From: CAJJDF01 sp965657945
GTDB taxonomy: Bacteria > Bacteroidota > Bacteroidia > Flavobacteriales_D > CAJJDF01
NCBI GenBank assembly: GCA_965657945.1
Contig: CBFHPW010000001.1
Location: 186,001 to 250,000, forward strand
Direction: 5' to 3'
Length of the DNA stretch: 64,000 nucleotides
Shown here piece after piece: positions 35,263 through 43,616 of the stretch. Below the pieces are notes generated by a model. The model ran no database searches. It saw only the letters and a program-made list of their open reading frames with translations, and had not been told where the DNA came from. How positions within the stretch are numbered: the stretch's first letter is position 1; every line of letters begins with the position of its first letter. The translations under genes and the position numbers were made by a program.

Positions 35263-35270
35263 TATTTTTG
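35263..35270 (+). promoter_or_regulatory. Minus-7 box of the TPR-protein/ribH transcript
   Basis: TATTTTTG, an exact TAnnTTTG box. The TTG at 35268-35270 is its last three bases, so that codon cannot be the start of the next protein; the ATG at 35292 gives a leader of ~15 nt. Confidence 0.6.
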
Positions 35271-35291
35271 TCCTTTCAAAAAAACAAACCA

Positions 35292-35948
35292 ATGGCAGAT
35301 ATAGAAAATTTTGATATACAGGATATTAGTGATAAAATCCAAGATAAATTTGAGCAAAACAAAAATACGATTTACATTGCTCTAGGAGCTATTGCGGTTG
35401 TGATTGCAGGATTTTGGTGGTATAACAATAACAAAGCCCAGAAATCGACAGAAGCGAGCAGCGTAATTTGGAGACAAGAAAATAATTTTGGAGCAAATAA
35501 TTTTCAGGTTGCGATTGATGGGGACCAAAATAATATTGGTTACGCTACAATTGCAGAAGAGTACAGCGGAACTCCAGCGGGTGATATTGCTGCTTACAAC
35601 ATGGGTGTAGGTTATTTGAATATGGGAATGTTCCAAGAAGCTATTTCTGCTTTAGAGGGAGTAAGTTTTGAGGATGAATTAATTGGAGCAATCGCCAAAG
35701 GAGCTCTGGGAGACGCGTACTTTGAAACGCAACAAGCAGATAAAGCCATAGCCAATTACAAAGCGGCTATTGCTCATTCAACCAATGACTTTACGACACC
35801 AGTTTATCTTAAGAAATTAGCTGTTGCCCAAGAAGAAGTGGGTGATATTGCAGATGCGATTGCAAATTATGAAAGAATAAAAAAAGAATTTTCAACTTCA
35901 GCAGAAGCTCAAGGAATAGAAAAATTCATAGCAAAACTTAAAAATTAA
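35292..35948 (+). CDS. Membrane-anchored tetratricopeptide repeat protein
   Basis: The 218-residue product (start MADIENFDIQ) has one N-terminal helix (IYIALGAIAVVIAGFWWY, about residues 29-46) and a soluble part with two or three TPR helices: DIAAYNMGVGYLNMGMFQEA, KGALGDAYFETQQADKAI and LKKLAVAQEEVGDIADAI. The shape matches the YfgM/Ancillary SecYEG-type TPR proteins of Bacteroidota, which sit in the inner membrane and help with secreted proteins. Partner unknown. ribH starts 2 nt after its stop. Confidence 0.85.
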   Translation: MADIENFDIQDISDKIQDKFEQNKNTIYIALGAIAVVIAGFWWYNNNKAQKSTEASSVIWRQENNFGANNFQVAIDGDQNNIGYATIAEEYSGTPAGDIAAYNMGVGYLNMGMFQEAISALEGVSFEDELIGAIAKGALGDAYFETQQADKAIANYKAAIAHSTNDFTTPVYLKKLAVAQEEVGDIADAIANYERIKKEFSTSAEAQGIEKFIAKLKN

Positions 35949-35950
35949 TT

Positions 35951-36451
35951 ATGGCAACAGCCTCAACTAACTTATCAAATTACGAAAAAGAGTTAATCCC
36001 GAATGCATCAGCGATGTCATTCGGGATTGTTGTTTCGGAATGGAACGAACAGATTACCTCCAATTTGTTGAAAGGTGCTTTCGATACACTGATCGAAAAC
36101 GGTGCTTTGGCTGAGAATATTTTAGTAAAACATGTGCCGGGAACTTATGAATTGCCTCTGGCTTCTCAGCTTGTTATTGAGCATACGGAGGTTGATGCAG
36201 TAATTGCTATAGGAAGTGTGATTCAGGGTGAAACCAAGCATTTTGACTTTGTATGTGAAGCTACTTCATTAGGAATCAAAGACGTGAATTTAATGTATGG
36301 AGTTCCGGTAATATTTTGCGTATTAACCGACAACACATTGCAACAAGCACTCGATAGAAGTGGAGGGAAACACGGAAATAAAGGCGTGGAATGTGCAGTG
36401 GCAGGAATTAAAATGGCAGCGCTAAAAAAGGAGTTGCTACCGTCACAATAA
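35951..36451 (+). CDS. ribH: 6,7-Dimethyl-8-ribityllumazine synthase
   Basis: RibH condenses a ribityl-pyrimidine with dihydroxybutanone phosphate to lumazine, the substrate of RibE. Motifs: FGIVVSEWNEQITSNLLKGA, VPGTYELPLAS, VIAIGSVIQGETKHFDFVCE (with the catalytic His) and a closing GNKGVECAVAGIKM. Length 166. It shares a transcript with the TPR protein and ends at a terminator; ribE lies separately at 7422. Confidence 0.95.
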   Translation: MATASTNLSNYEKELIPNASAMSFGIVVSEWNEQITSNLLKGAFDTLIENGALAENILVKHVPGTYELPLASQLVIEHTEVDAVIAIGSVIQGETKHFDFVCEATSLGIKDVNLMYGVPVIFCVLTDNTLQQALDRSGGKHGNKGVECAVAGIKMAALKKELLPSQ

Positions 36452-36471
36452 GGTCTTAAACCTGAGTATTC

Positions 36472-36509
36472 TTAATCACAATCAACTCTGTTACAGTGAT
36501 TAATTTTTT
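36472..36509 (+). terminator. Intrinsic terminator after ribH
   Basis: TTAATCAC (36472-36479) pairs with GTGATTAA (36496-36503), followed by six T. A second weaker stem (ATTCTC/GAGAAT, 36566-36590) follows, between the convergent ribH and outer-membrane protein genes. Confidence 0.7.
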
Positions 36510-36629
36510 GATTCAATTGAAGAAGGAAAAGATAAATAATTAATAAAAAAGTGAGAGTCTCGATGATTCTCCCAAAAATTTTCTGAGAATTTTTATCTTT
36601 TTTGTTTAATCCAAGAAGGTCCGATTCTG

Positions 36630-37517
36630 CTAAAGTGATTTATGAGTTAAGCCAAATTGGTATCCGACAGTCATATTTGCCTGGAAATAAGAAAAATTTT
36701 GAGAAGCTTTATCCATTCCTTGTGTATTTGTTCTCACATCCGGAAGAACTACATAACCCGCTTTTACTGCAGGATGAAGAAACAAGTGTTGAAAGAAAAA
36801 AAGCTTTAATCCTACATTCGCATTTATTGAGCCACCTGCTAAGTGAAAGTCATCGGTTCCTCTATTTTCGAATAACCGTGCGTTTGTTTTGGGAACTGCT
36901 GCACCAGCACCAACTCCAGTGACCAACTCCACTGCAAACTTTCTATTTGAAGTTTGAAACAAGAGGTCGTGGTAGTCTAATTCCAAGTAGATGATATTCA
37001 ACCCATCTGTGTGTTCATACTTTACAAAATCTTGAGTAATTGCCATTAATTCTTGGTCATATTCGTTTGCCCAATCACTACTGGCGGATGTTTCGATACG
37101 CCCATTTACGGTGGCTATTTGCGAATTATCTAATACATATTTCATGTGATCGACACTCACAGACAAAGAAAGCTTATTCGTCAAAAAATAACCCACTCTT
37201 AAATTGTACTGGGGTATTGTAAGAAGAGAGGGATTGAAATAAACTTTTGGATCGAACTTCGTTTGTCGATCTTTGGCAATAGCCTCTTTAATAGTAAAAT
37301 CATACCCTTCTCCCCAAAACCTAATGTCACTTAAACTGTAGGCAGAACGGTTATAACCCCAAGAGGCAAACATTTTTCCTTTGCGTTTTACATAGGAATC
37401 TGTAAGATTCAGGTTGTGTAATCTTGCTTCTTCCTTGGCTGCTGAATCAGTTTCTTGAGCATAGGAAGTCAAGGAGATGACCAATATAAAAGCAAGGGTA
37501 GATAATCGGTTTATCAT
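36630..37517 (-). CDS. Putative outer-membrane beta-barrel protein
   Basis: A 295-residue exported protein with a signal peptide (LAFILVISLTSYAQ). The rest alternates hydrophobic and polar residues in long strands and ends in a turn and FGLTHKSL; segments such as LRVGYFLTNKLSLSVSVDHM and MTVGYQFGL are typical of outer-membrane barrels in Bacteroidota. No specific family can be named. It begins 4 bases inside the end of the mrp gene (ATGA overlap) and is therefore likely in one transcript with it. Confidence 0.65.
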   Translation of the reverse strand: MINRLSTLAFILVISLTSYAQETDSAAKEEARLHNLNLTDSYVKRKGKMFASWGYNRSAYSLSDIRFWGEGYDFTIKEAIAKDRQTKFDPKVYFNPSLLTIPQYNLRVGYFLTNKLSLSVSVDHMKYVLDNSQIATVNGRIETSASSDWANEYDQELMAITQDFVKYEHTDGLNIIYLELDYHDLLFQTSNRKFAVELVTGVGAGAAVPKTNARLFENRGTDDFHLAGGSINANVGLKLFFFQHLFLHPAVKAGYVVLPDVRTNTQGMDKASQNFSYFQANMTVGYQFGLTHKSL

Positions 37518-38620
37518 GGTGTATTCATTTTCACAACCTGTGTTGGTTTTATGTTGTTGTTTCTCCAGTTTATTTGCTCAACTACGTTGGCTGAGAGTAG
37601 ATCAAAAGCAATAGCAGAAGGAGTTCCATCTTGTGCAGCAATGGGAGTTCCGGCATCGCCAGCTTCTCTTATGCTTTGAACTAATGGTATTTCACCTAAA
37701 AGTTTTACATCTATTTGCTCACACAAATCTTTCACTCCGTCTTTTCCAAAGATATAGTACTTGTTTTCTGGCAGTTCTTCTGGGGTGAAGTATGCCATGT
37801 TTTCTACCACCCCAAGAACAGGCACGTTAATGTTAGGCATTTTAAACATGTGAATACCTTTTTTTACATCAGCCAAAGCAATTGCTTGCGGAGTACTCAC
37901 GATAACAGCTCCCGTGATTGGGACTAATTGTACCAAAGTTAAATGAACATCTCCTGTTCCTGGCGGCAAATCTATTAGCATGTAATCTAGTTCTCCCCAA
38001 TATGTATCGATAAACATTTGTCTTATCGCTTTACTAGCCATTGCACCTCTCCACACAATTGCTTGGTTCAAATCAGCAAAAAATCCAATTGACATCACTT
38101 TTACCCCGTGTGTTTCTACAGGCGAAATGTAGCTTTTTCCGTCCACGTCTATCATGGTAGGCTTGTCGTAAGCACAATCCATCATCAAAGGCATCGAAGG
38201 ACCATAAATATCAGCATCAATCAGTCCAACTTTGTATCCTTTTTTTGCCAAACTTATTGCAATATTGGCAGTAACCGTAGATTTTCCTACACCCCCTTTG
38301 CCCGAAGCCACAGCCACAATGTTTTTAACACCAGGAAGAATTTTTCTTAAATTAGGGTCGGTTTCTTCAGAGCCTATTCCAGAAATTTCTATTTCGGCCT
38401 CTACTTCTTTGCTAATGAATCGTTCAAGGTTAAAAACACAGGCTTGTTCCATTCGTTTTTTAGAGTGGAGAGCAGGGTTACTTATTCTTAATTTGAAAGA
38501 AATATTCATTCCTTCAATTTTTATATCAGAGACAAGTCCTAACGATACAATGTCTTTTTTTAAATCCGGTTCTACGACATTTTTTAATGCGTCAAAAACT
38601 TGTTCGGGAGTAATATTCAT
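37514..38620 (-). CDS. Mrp/ApbC-type iron-sulfur cluster carrier ATPase
   Basis: Mrp proteins carry Fe-S clusters to apo-enzymes. Residues 1-~90 are a DUF59/MIP18 domain (TPEQVFDALKNVVEPDLKKD), then the deviant Walker A GKGGVGKST at 107-115, LIDADIYGPSMPLMM, IDLPPGTGDVHLTL and NMAYFTP. The frequent CxxC cluster-binding pair after NMAYF is not seen in the PEELPENKYYIFG stretch, a variation found in many Bacteroidota members. Length 368. It is divergent from pdxA with overlapping promoter boxes. Confidence 0.92.
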   Translation of the reverse strand: MNITPEQVFDALKNVVEPDLKKDIVSLGLVSDIKIEGMNISFKLRISNPALHSKKRMEQACVFNLERFISKEVEAEIEISGIGSEETDPNLRKILPGVKNIVAVASGKGGVGKSTVTANIAISLAKKGYKVGLIDADIYGPSMPLMMDCAYDKPTMIDVDGKSYISPVETHGVKVMSIGFFADLNQAIVWRGAMASKAIRQMFIDTYWGELDYMLIDLPPGTGDVHLTLVQLVPITGAVIVSTPQAIALADVKKGIHMFKMPNINVPVLGVVENMAYFTPEELPENKYYIFGKDGVKDLCEQIDVKLLGEIPLVQSIREAGDAGTPIAAQDGTPSAIAFDLLSANVVEQINWRNNNIKPTQVVKMNTP

Positions 38621-38656
38621 TTTGGTTTTATTTATTTCTTTTGGGCAAAAAAATTT

Positions 38657-38664
38657 TACCTTTG
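38657..38664 (+). promoter_or_regulatory. Minus-7 box of pdxA
   Basis: TACCTTTG, an exact TAnnTTTG match on the plus strand. Predicted start near 38671, ~55 nt before the ATG. No good minus-33 element at the usual distance. It faces the mrp promoter with only 6 nt between the two boxes. Confidence 0.5.
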
Positions 38665-38670
38665 AGAGTA

Positions 38671-38704
38671 CAAAATTAATAAACCTCTCGTTTATAATTG
38701 CAAA
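38671..38704 (-). promoter_or_regulatory. Promoter of the mrp transcript
   Basis: On the minus strand TTTG (38704-38701) lies 22 nt before TAATTTTG (38678-38671), a full match to the Bacteroidota minus-33/minus-7 consensus. The predicted start, near 38664, falls in the pdxA box, so the two promoters should exclude each other. Confidence 0.6.
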
Positions 38705-38725
38705 AAAAAGAATTTAACCTTAATT

Positions 38726-39778
38726 ATGTCACAAACATCAAAAAAAAAGTCTGTAAGGGTAGGGATATCCATTGGAGATTTGAATGGAATTGGTCCAGAA
38801 GTTATTCTCAAGACTTTTTCTGACAACCGAATCCTGGATTTTGTAATTCCTGTAATTTATGGTTCGGCAAGTTTACTTTCAGCTCACCGAAAGTCACTGG
38901 ATTTACCGGCTATGGCTCATACAAACTTAGAGGAAGGAATGGAGCCAAAATCTAAAACTTTGTATATAAAAAAGTGCTGGGACAAAGACCCTATTTTGAA
39001 CATAGGAAAAGAAACTCCGGAGGGTGGTGAATTTGCAATTAAGTCATTGAAAGCGGCTACAGATGACTTGGCAGCTTCTAAATTAGATGTATTAGTTACG
39101 GCACCAATTAACAAACACAATGTTCAAAGTACGGATTTTAATTTTCCAGGACACACGGAGTTTTTGGCAAAATTATCGAATGTTGACAATGCCTTAATGC
39201 TAATGGTAGCAGATAAATTGAGGGTAGCGGTGGTTTCGGGGCACATCCCATTGAAAGACGTTGCTAAAAACTTATCAAAAGAAAAGATAGTGGAATCGCT
39301 TTCTCAGCTAAACGAAAGTTTGGTCAAAGATTTTGGAATTCCCCGACCAAAAATTGCCGTGTTAGGTTTGAATCCGCATGCGGGCGATAATGGAGTAATT
39401 GGAGACGAGGAAAAAGAAATAATTATCCCAGCAATTGGCGAAGCTAAAGGAAAAGGATTGTTGGCCTTTGGTCCTTATTCGGCTGATGGCTTTTTTGGAA
39501 ATTCTGTTTACACGCATTACGATGGGATTCTTGCTATGTACCATGATCAGGGGCTTGTGCCTTTCAAAAGTTTATCTTTTGGGAACGGAGTTAACTACAC
39601 AGCTGGGTTACCCATTGTGAGAACCTCCCCCGATCACGGAACGGGATTTGATATTGCGGGGAAAAACGAAGCTTCCGAATCTTCCTTCAGAAATGCATTG
39701 TACCTTGCTCTCGATATTTACAGAAAAAGAGAGGAGTACAAAGAGCTAAACTCGAATCCTCTTCAGAAACAAAAATAG
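38726..39778 (+). CDS. pdxA: 4-Hydroxythreonine-4-phosphate dehydrogenase
   Basis: PdxA oxidises 4-phosphohydroxy-threonine in the DXP-dependent route to pyridoxal phosphate. Motifs: VGISIGDLNGIGPEVILKTF, APINKHNVQ, FPGHTEFLA (metal-binding His), LGLNPHAGDNGVIGDEE, YHDQGLVPFK and TSPDHGTGFDIAGK. At 350 residues it is slightly longer than average because of its ends. No other pdx gene is adjacent. Transcribed divergently from mrp. Confidence 0.95.
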   Translation: MSQTSKKKSVRVGISIGDLNGIGPEVILKTFSDNRILDFVIPVIYGSASLLSAHRKSLDLPAMAHTNLEEGMEPKSKTLYIKKCWDKDPILNIGKETPEGGEFAIKSLKAATDDLAASKLDVLVTAPINKHNVQSTDFNFPGHTEFLAKLSNVDNALMLMVADKLRVAVVSGHIPLKDVAKNLSKEKIVESLSQLNESLVKDFGIPRPKIAVLGLNPHAGDNGVIGDEEKEIIIPAIGEAKGKGLLAFGPYSADGFFGNSVYTHYDGILAMYHDQGLVPFKSLSFGNGVNYTAGLPIVRTSPDHGTGFDIAGKNEASESSFRNALYLALDIYRKREEYKELNSNPLQKQK

Positions 39779-39854
39779 GTGATACTAAGTTGGCTTTGTT
39801 GACGTTTCATCGTATCTAAGTCATTAACATATAGCACCGTTAAATTATTATTTT

Positions 39855-40727
39855 ATGAAAAAATTAGTTGTATCAATTTTCGTCCTTTCAATAGTAAGTT
39901 CCTGCGTGGGAAACGAAACAGAATTAACTTCGCAATTGGAATCTTTAAAACTAGAAAATGCCGAATTAAAAATAGAAACGGAAAAACTAGAAGAGAAGGA
40001 GGCATTGTTAACTGAATATTCTCAGTTTATTATGGATATTCAAAATAACCTAAACTCCATACGAGACAAAGAAAATACGGTACTTATTCCTCAGTCTAGC
40101 GAAGGAATTCAACAATCGGCAGAACTTATAAAATCTGATTTACAACAATTAGGAGCATTACTTGCCGAAAACAAAAGAAAAATAGCTTCGATGAATTCGA
40201 AACTAAAAAATTCGAACGGACAATTGAACGGATTGGAAGAAGTGATAAGAAACTTGACAAAACAAGCGGAGGAAAGAGAAGTGAAAATTTTGGGAATGAA
40301 AGGTGAGTTGAGCGATATGGGGGTAGCTTTTGACGAGCTGATGGCAGCTTACGAAAATAATCTGGCCGTAATCGCAAACAAGAACGAAACGATTGAAGAA
40401 CAAGAGATAGAATTACATACAGCGTATTTTGCTTACGGTTCCAAATCTGAACTGAAAGAAAACAAGGTTATTACTTCGAAAGGTGGAGTGATTGGTTTGG
40501 GAAAAACCAAAAAATTAAGAGATGATTTTAATAAAAAATATTTCACTGAAATTAATATCAGAGAAGTTAAAGAGATTACTCTTGGTGTGAGTAAAGCGGA
40601 TATAATAACGACTCATCCCCTTGGTTCCTATGAGTTAATAAAAAACGAATCCATTGAAAAGATCAAAATTGTGAATCCTGATAAATTTTGGAGTGTAAGT
40701 AAATATTTAGTAATCGTAACAAAATAA
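39855..40727 (+). CDS. Coiled-coil lipoprotein
   Basis: A lipobox ends at Cys17 (LSIVSSCVGN). Residues ~20-190 are one long coiled coil with repeated E/K/L heptads (KLENAELKIETEKLEEKEAL, GLEEVIRNLTKQAEEREVKI). The last ~90 residues form a small domain (YFAYGSKSELKENKVITSKG, then IITTHPLGSYELI) that recurs in Bacteroidota surface or periplasmic proteins of unknown role. Likely anchored to a membrane by lipid with the coiled coil reaching into the periplasm. No partner gene is evident nearby. Confidence 0.75.
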   Translation: MKKLVVSIFVLSIVSSCVGNETELTSQLESLKLENAELKIETEKLEEKEALLTEYSQFIMDIQNNLNSIRDKENTVLIPQSSEGIQQSAELIKSDLQQLGALLAENKRKIASMNSKLKNSNGQLNGLEEVIRNLTKQAEEREVKILGMKGELSDMGVAFDELMAAYENNLAVIANKNETIEEQEIELHTAYFAYGSKSELKENKVITSKGGVIGLGKTKKLRDDFNKKYFTEINIREVKEITLGVSKADIITTHPLGSYELIKNESIEKIKIVNPDKFWSVSKYLVIVTK

Positions 40728-40853
40728 GCAGTTTTAAACAGTCATATATCTGCTGTTAAATCAATAAAAAGGGCTTTTTACATGAACAAATAAGTAGGAG
40801 ACTGCATGTCTTGATTATTTTTCTTACTTTAAAGGGTTGAAGAAAATCTACTT

Positions 40854-43520
40854 ATGCATCCTTTAGTTGATAACTTATCTCAGTCGTTCCGAAAGATTCT
40901 TTTAGGCCTTTTAATTTTTGGTGCAATTTTCAATTTAAAATCTGCTCATTTGGTAGGTGGTGAGATGAATTACAGATGTTTAGGTAATAATTCTTACGAA
41001 ATAAAGTTGAAAATTTATCGAGATTGTAATGGAACTGGGGCGGCATTTGATCCCATTGCAAAGATTGGAATTTTTAATGGCGGAAGTACTTCTCTGGTAT
41101 CCCAGCTGAATGTGCCGCTACCTGGATTTACTCTTGTCCCTATAAACACGGTTTCGAGTTGTTTGTTAGTACCCCCTAATTTGTGTATTCAAGAAGCAAT
41201 TTATGTAGATACCGTTACTCTGCTTCCTTCTTTGACAGGGTACGATATTGTATACCAAAGATGTTGCAGAAATCCTACGATTGTCAATATTATTAATCCA
41301 GGAGGAACTGGAAATACCTATCATTCTTTTATTCCACCTAACGATACTAGTTGTAACAGTAGTCCGTCATTTAAGAATTTTCCGCCTGTTTTGTTGTGTG
41401 TTAATGATCCTATTTCGTTTGATCATTCAGCCACAGATTTAGATGGAGACTCTTTAGTTTATGAATTTTTTACTCCATATTCTGGTGGAACCTCCACAAA
41501 CCCCGCTCCTAATCCTTTACCTCCTCCTTTTATTCCCGTGAATTGGGGAACCACTTTTTCTAATTCAAATCAAGTAACCTCATCCCCACAATTAAGTATA
41601 AATAGTGCTACTGGATTATTAACTGGAAGGCCCACTGGATTGGGTCAATTTGTGGTTGGTATAGCGGTTAAAGAATATAGAAATGGAGTATTATTGAGTG
41701 TTACAAGAAGAGATTTTCAGTTTAATATTTTGAATTGCATCAAAGCGGTATCGTCTATTTTTAATCCAGGGGTGGTTTGCAATAGTTATACAGTCAACTT
41801 TACTAATGTGAGTGTAAATGGCACAACTTATCTTTGGGATTTTGGCGATTTAACGACTTTGTCTGATACCTCGGTTTTATTTTCTCCCACCTATACTTAC
41901 CCTGATACTGGAGTATACAGAGTTCGATTAATTGTAGATCCCTACTCCGCGATTTGTTCCGATACCTCCTACATTGATCTCAGGGTATATCCAATTTTGA
42001 GACCATTTTTTGATACCCCCCTAAATCAATGCTTCAAAAATAATTCTTTTGATTTCAGTGCAAAAGGAAATTTCACCCCAACTACCCAAATAAATTGGAG
42101 TTTTGGTAATAACGCATTACCAACTAGCTCAATGGATACCGTTCAACAAGGAGTAACCTACTCAGCAAGTGGACTTAAAACAGTGTCAATTCGTTATAGA
42201 GAATTTGGCTGTGACACAACTTATTCTGATACAATCAGGGTATACAAAGAAATCACTTCAATCATAGATACCATAAAAACTGAGTGCTCAAGTAACGAAG
42301 CCGAATTTCTTAGTGGTAGTATCAATGCGAGCACCTATCATTGGGATTTTGGAGTGATTCCCATACAAAACGACACCTCTAATTTCATTTCACCATTCTA
42401 CACATATTTAAATCCAGGATTGTACCGAGTAACATTAATAACAAAGGGAGAAGGGAATTGTGCAGATACGGCATTCAAACCACTTACAATCAACCCAGTC
42501 CTATCGCCTTTTTTTGATGTACCCGATAACCAATGTTTTAAAAACAACTCATTCGATTTCACAGCGACAGGAAATCACTTTTCTACTACTCGCATAGATT
42601 GGGATTTTGGTTCAAACTCTTCAAAACAAACTTCTACATCAATTTCAGAAACGGGGATTTCTTATTTTCAATCAGGACTCAAGAATGTCGTTTTGAGATA
42701 CCGAGATTTTGGTTGTGATACTACTTTTGATGCAACCTTCCGAGTCTATAAAGAGATTAATCCAATTTTTACAACCAATGTAGATACGGTGTGCTTTGGA
42801 GATGAAATCCCCGTACAGTTCTCAAGTTCTACAGATCCGTCTTTCAATTTTCAATGGGATTTTGGCGATGGAAATACTTCAACTCAAAAATCTCCGAATC
42901 ATGTGTATAATTCGCCTGGCGTTTATACGATTCGGTTAATTGCTTCTGATAATAATTGTGCAGACACCCTAACAATTCCCTCTTTTATAACTGTATTACC
43001 AAGTCCTATTGCCAATTTTTCACCTTTAAAAACAGTTGTGCCAGGTTATGATTCTGAAGTATTTTTTACCGATAATTCGAAAAATTACACATCTTCCACT
43101 TTTTATTCGGGTGATGGTCGAATTATTTCTCCTTTTTCAGTGCTAAACCATAATTATTCGGAAGATGGATATTTCTATCCTTCTTTAACCGTGATGAATC
43201 ATTTAGGTTGCAAAGATTCTGTCGTTGGGATAGTATTTGTAAAGTCAGACCTCTTTGTTCCTAATGTATTTACACCAAATGGAGATGGACGAAATGAAAT
43301 TTTCCTTCCTGTTTTAACAACACCTGAAGAATATGAATTATTGATCTTTAATAGATGGGGTGAGCTTATATTTGAATCAAATGATTATAAATATGGGTGG
43401 GATGGAACAAATAAAAAGGGAGAATTATGTAAAAACGATACGTATGTATATCGGATAGTAATAAATTATACTTTGGATGGTCCTAAAGAGATATTCGGCC
43501 ATGTTAATTTACTGAGATGA
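40854..43520 (+). CDS. PKD-repeat surface protein with gliding-motility (T9SS type B) C-terminus
   Basis: An 888-residue secreted protein with a signal segment (ILLGLLIFGAIFNLKSAH). The first ~280 residues (SAHLVGGEMNYRCLGNNSYE, YQRCCRNP, ATDLDGDSLVYEF) form a module seen in many Bacteroidota adhesins. Then come about five PKD-like beta-sandwiches marked by WDFGD or WSFGN. Two blocks of ~90 residues (encoded around 41990-42260 and 42498-42760, both with NQCFKNNSFDF and FGCDTT) are an internal duplication. The end, VFTPNGDGRNEIF ... FNRWGELIFESNDYKYGWDG, is the type B sorting domain (CHU_C type) for the type IX system. Confidence 0.9.
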   Translation: MHPLVDNLSQSFRKILLGLLIFGAIFNLKSAHLVGGEMNYRCLGNNSYEIKLKIYRDCNGTGAAFDPIAKIGIFNGGSTSLVSQLNVPLPGFTLVPINTVSSCLLVPPNLCIQEAIYVDTVTLLPSLTGYDIVYQRCCRNPTIVNIINPGGTGNTYHSFIPPNDTSCNSSPSFKNFPPVLLCVNDPISFDHSATDLDGDSLVYEFFTPYSGGTSTNPAPNPLPPPFIPVNWGTTFSNSNQVTSSPQLSINSATGLLTGRPTGLGQFVVGIAVKEYRNGVLLSVTRRDFQFNILNCIKAVSSIFNPGVVCNSYTVNFTNVSVNGTTYLWDFGDLTTLSDTSVLFSPTYTYPDTGVYRVRLIVDPYSAICSDTSYIDLRVYPILRPFFDTPLNQCFKNNSFDFSAKGNFTPTTQINWSFGNNALPTSSMDTVQQGVTYSASGLKTVSIRYREFGCDTTYSDTIRVYKEITSIIDTIKTECSSNEAEFLSGSINASTYHWDFGVIPIQNDTSNFISPFYTYLNPGLYRVTLITKGEGNCADTAFKPLTINPVLSPFFDVPDNQCFKNNSFDFTATGNHFSTTRIDWDFGSNSSKQTSTSISETGISYFQSGLKNVVLRYRDFGCDTTFDATFRVYKEINPIFTTNVDTVCFGDEIPVQFSSSTDPSFNFQWDFGDGNTSTQKSPNHVYNSPGVYTIRLIASDNNCADTLTIPSFITVLPSPIANFSPLKTVVPGYDSEVFFTDNSKNYTSSTFYSGDGRIISPFSVLNHNYSEDGYFYPSLTVMNHLGCKDSVVGIVFVKSDLFVPNVFTPNGDGRNEIFLPVLTTPEEYELLIFNRWGELIFESNDYKYGWDGTNKKGELCKNDTYVYRIVINYTLDGPKEIFGHVNLLR

Positions 43521-43616
43521 TACAATTGCTGATAAGAACGTTTTTTAAAAGAAATGAATTGATGTTTGTTGGTAATAAAAATATTCTTACACTGATATAG
43601 TTTGACTAGATAAAAA

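Noticed and set aside
35268..35291. TTG start for the TPR protein
   Set aside because: The TTG is the last three bases of the minus-7 box; the ATG at 35292 is downstream of the predicted transcription start.
36602..36922. Plus-strand 106-codon frame
   Set aside because: It lies wholly opposite the exported outer-membrane protein gene, which has a signal peptide and better coding character.
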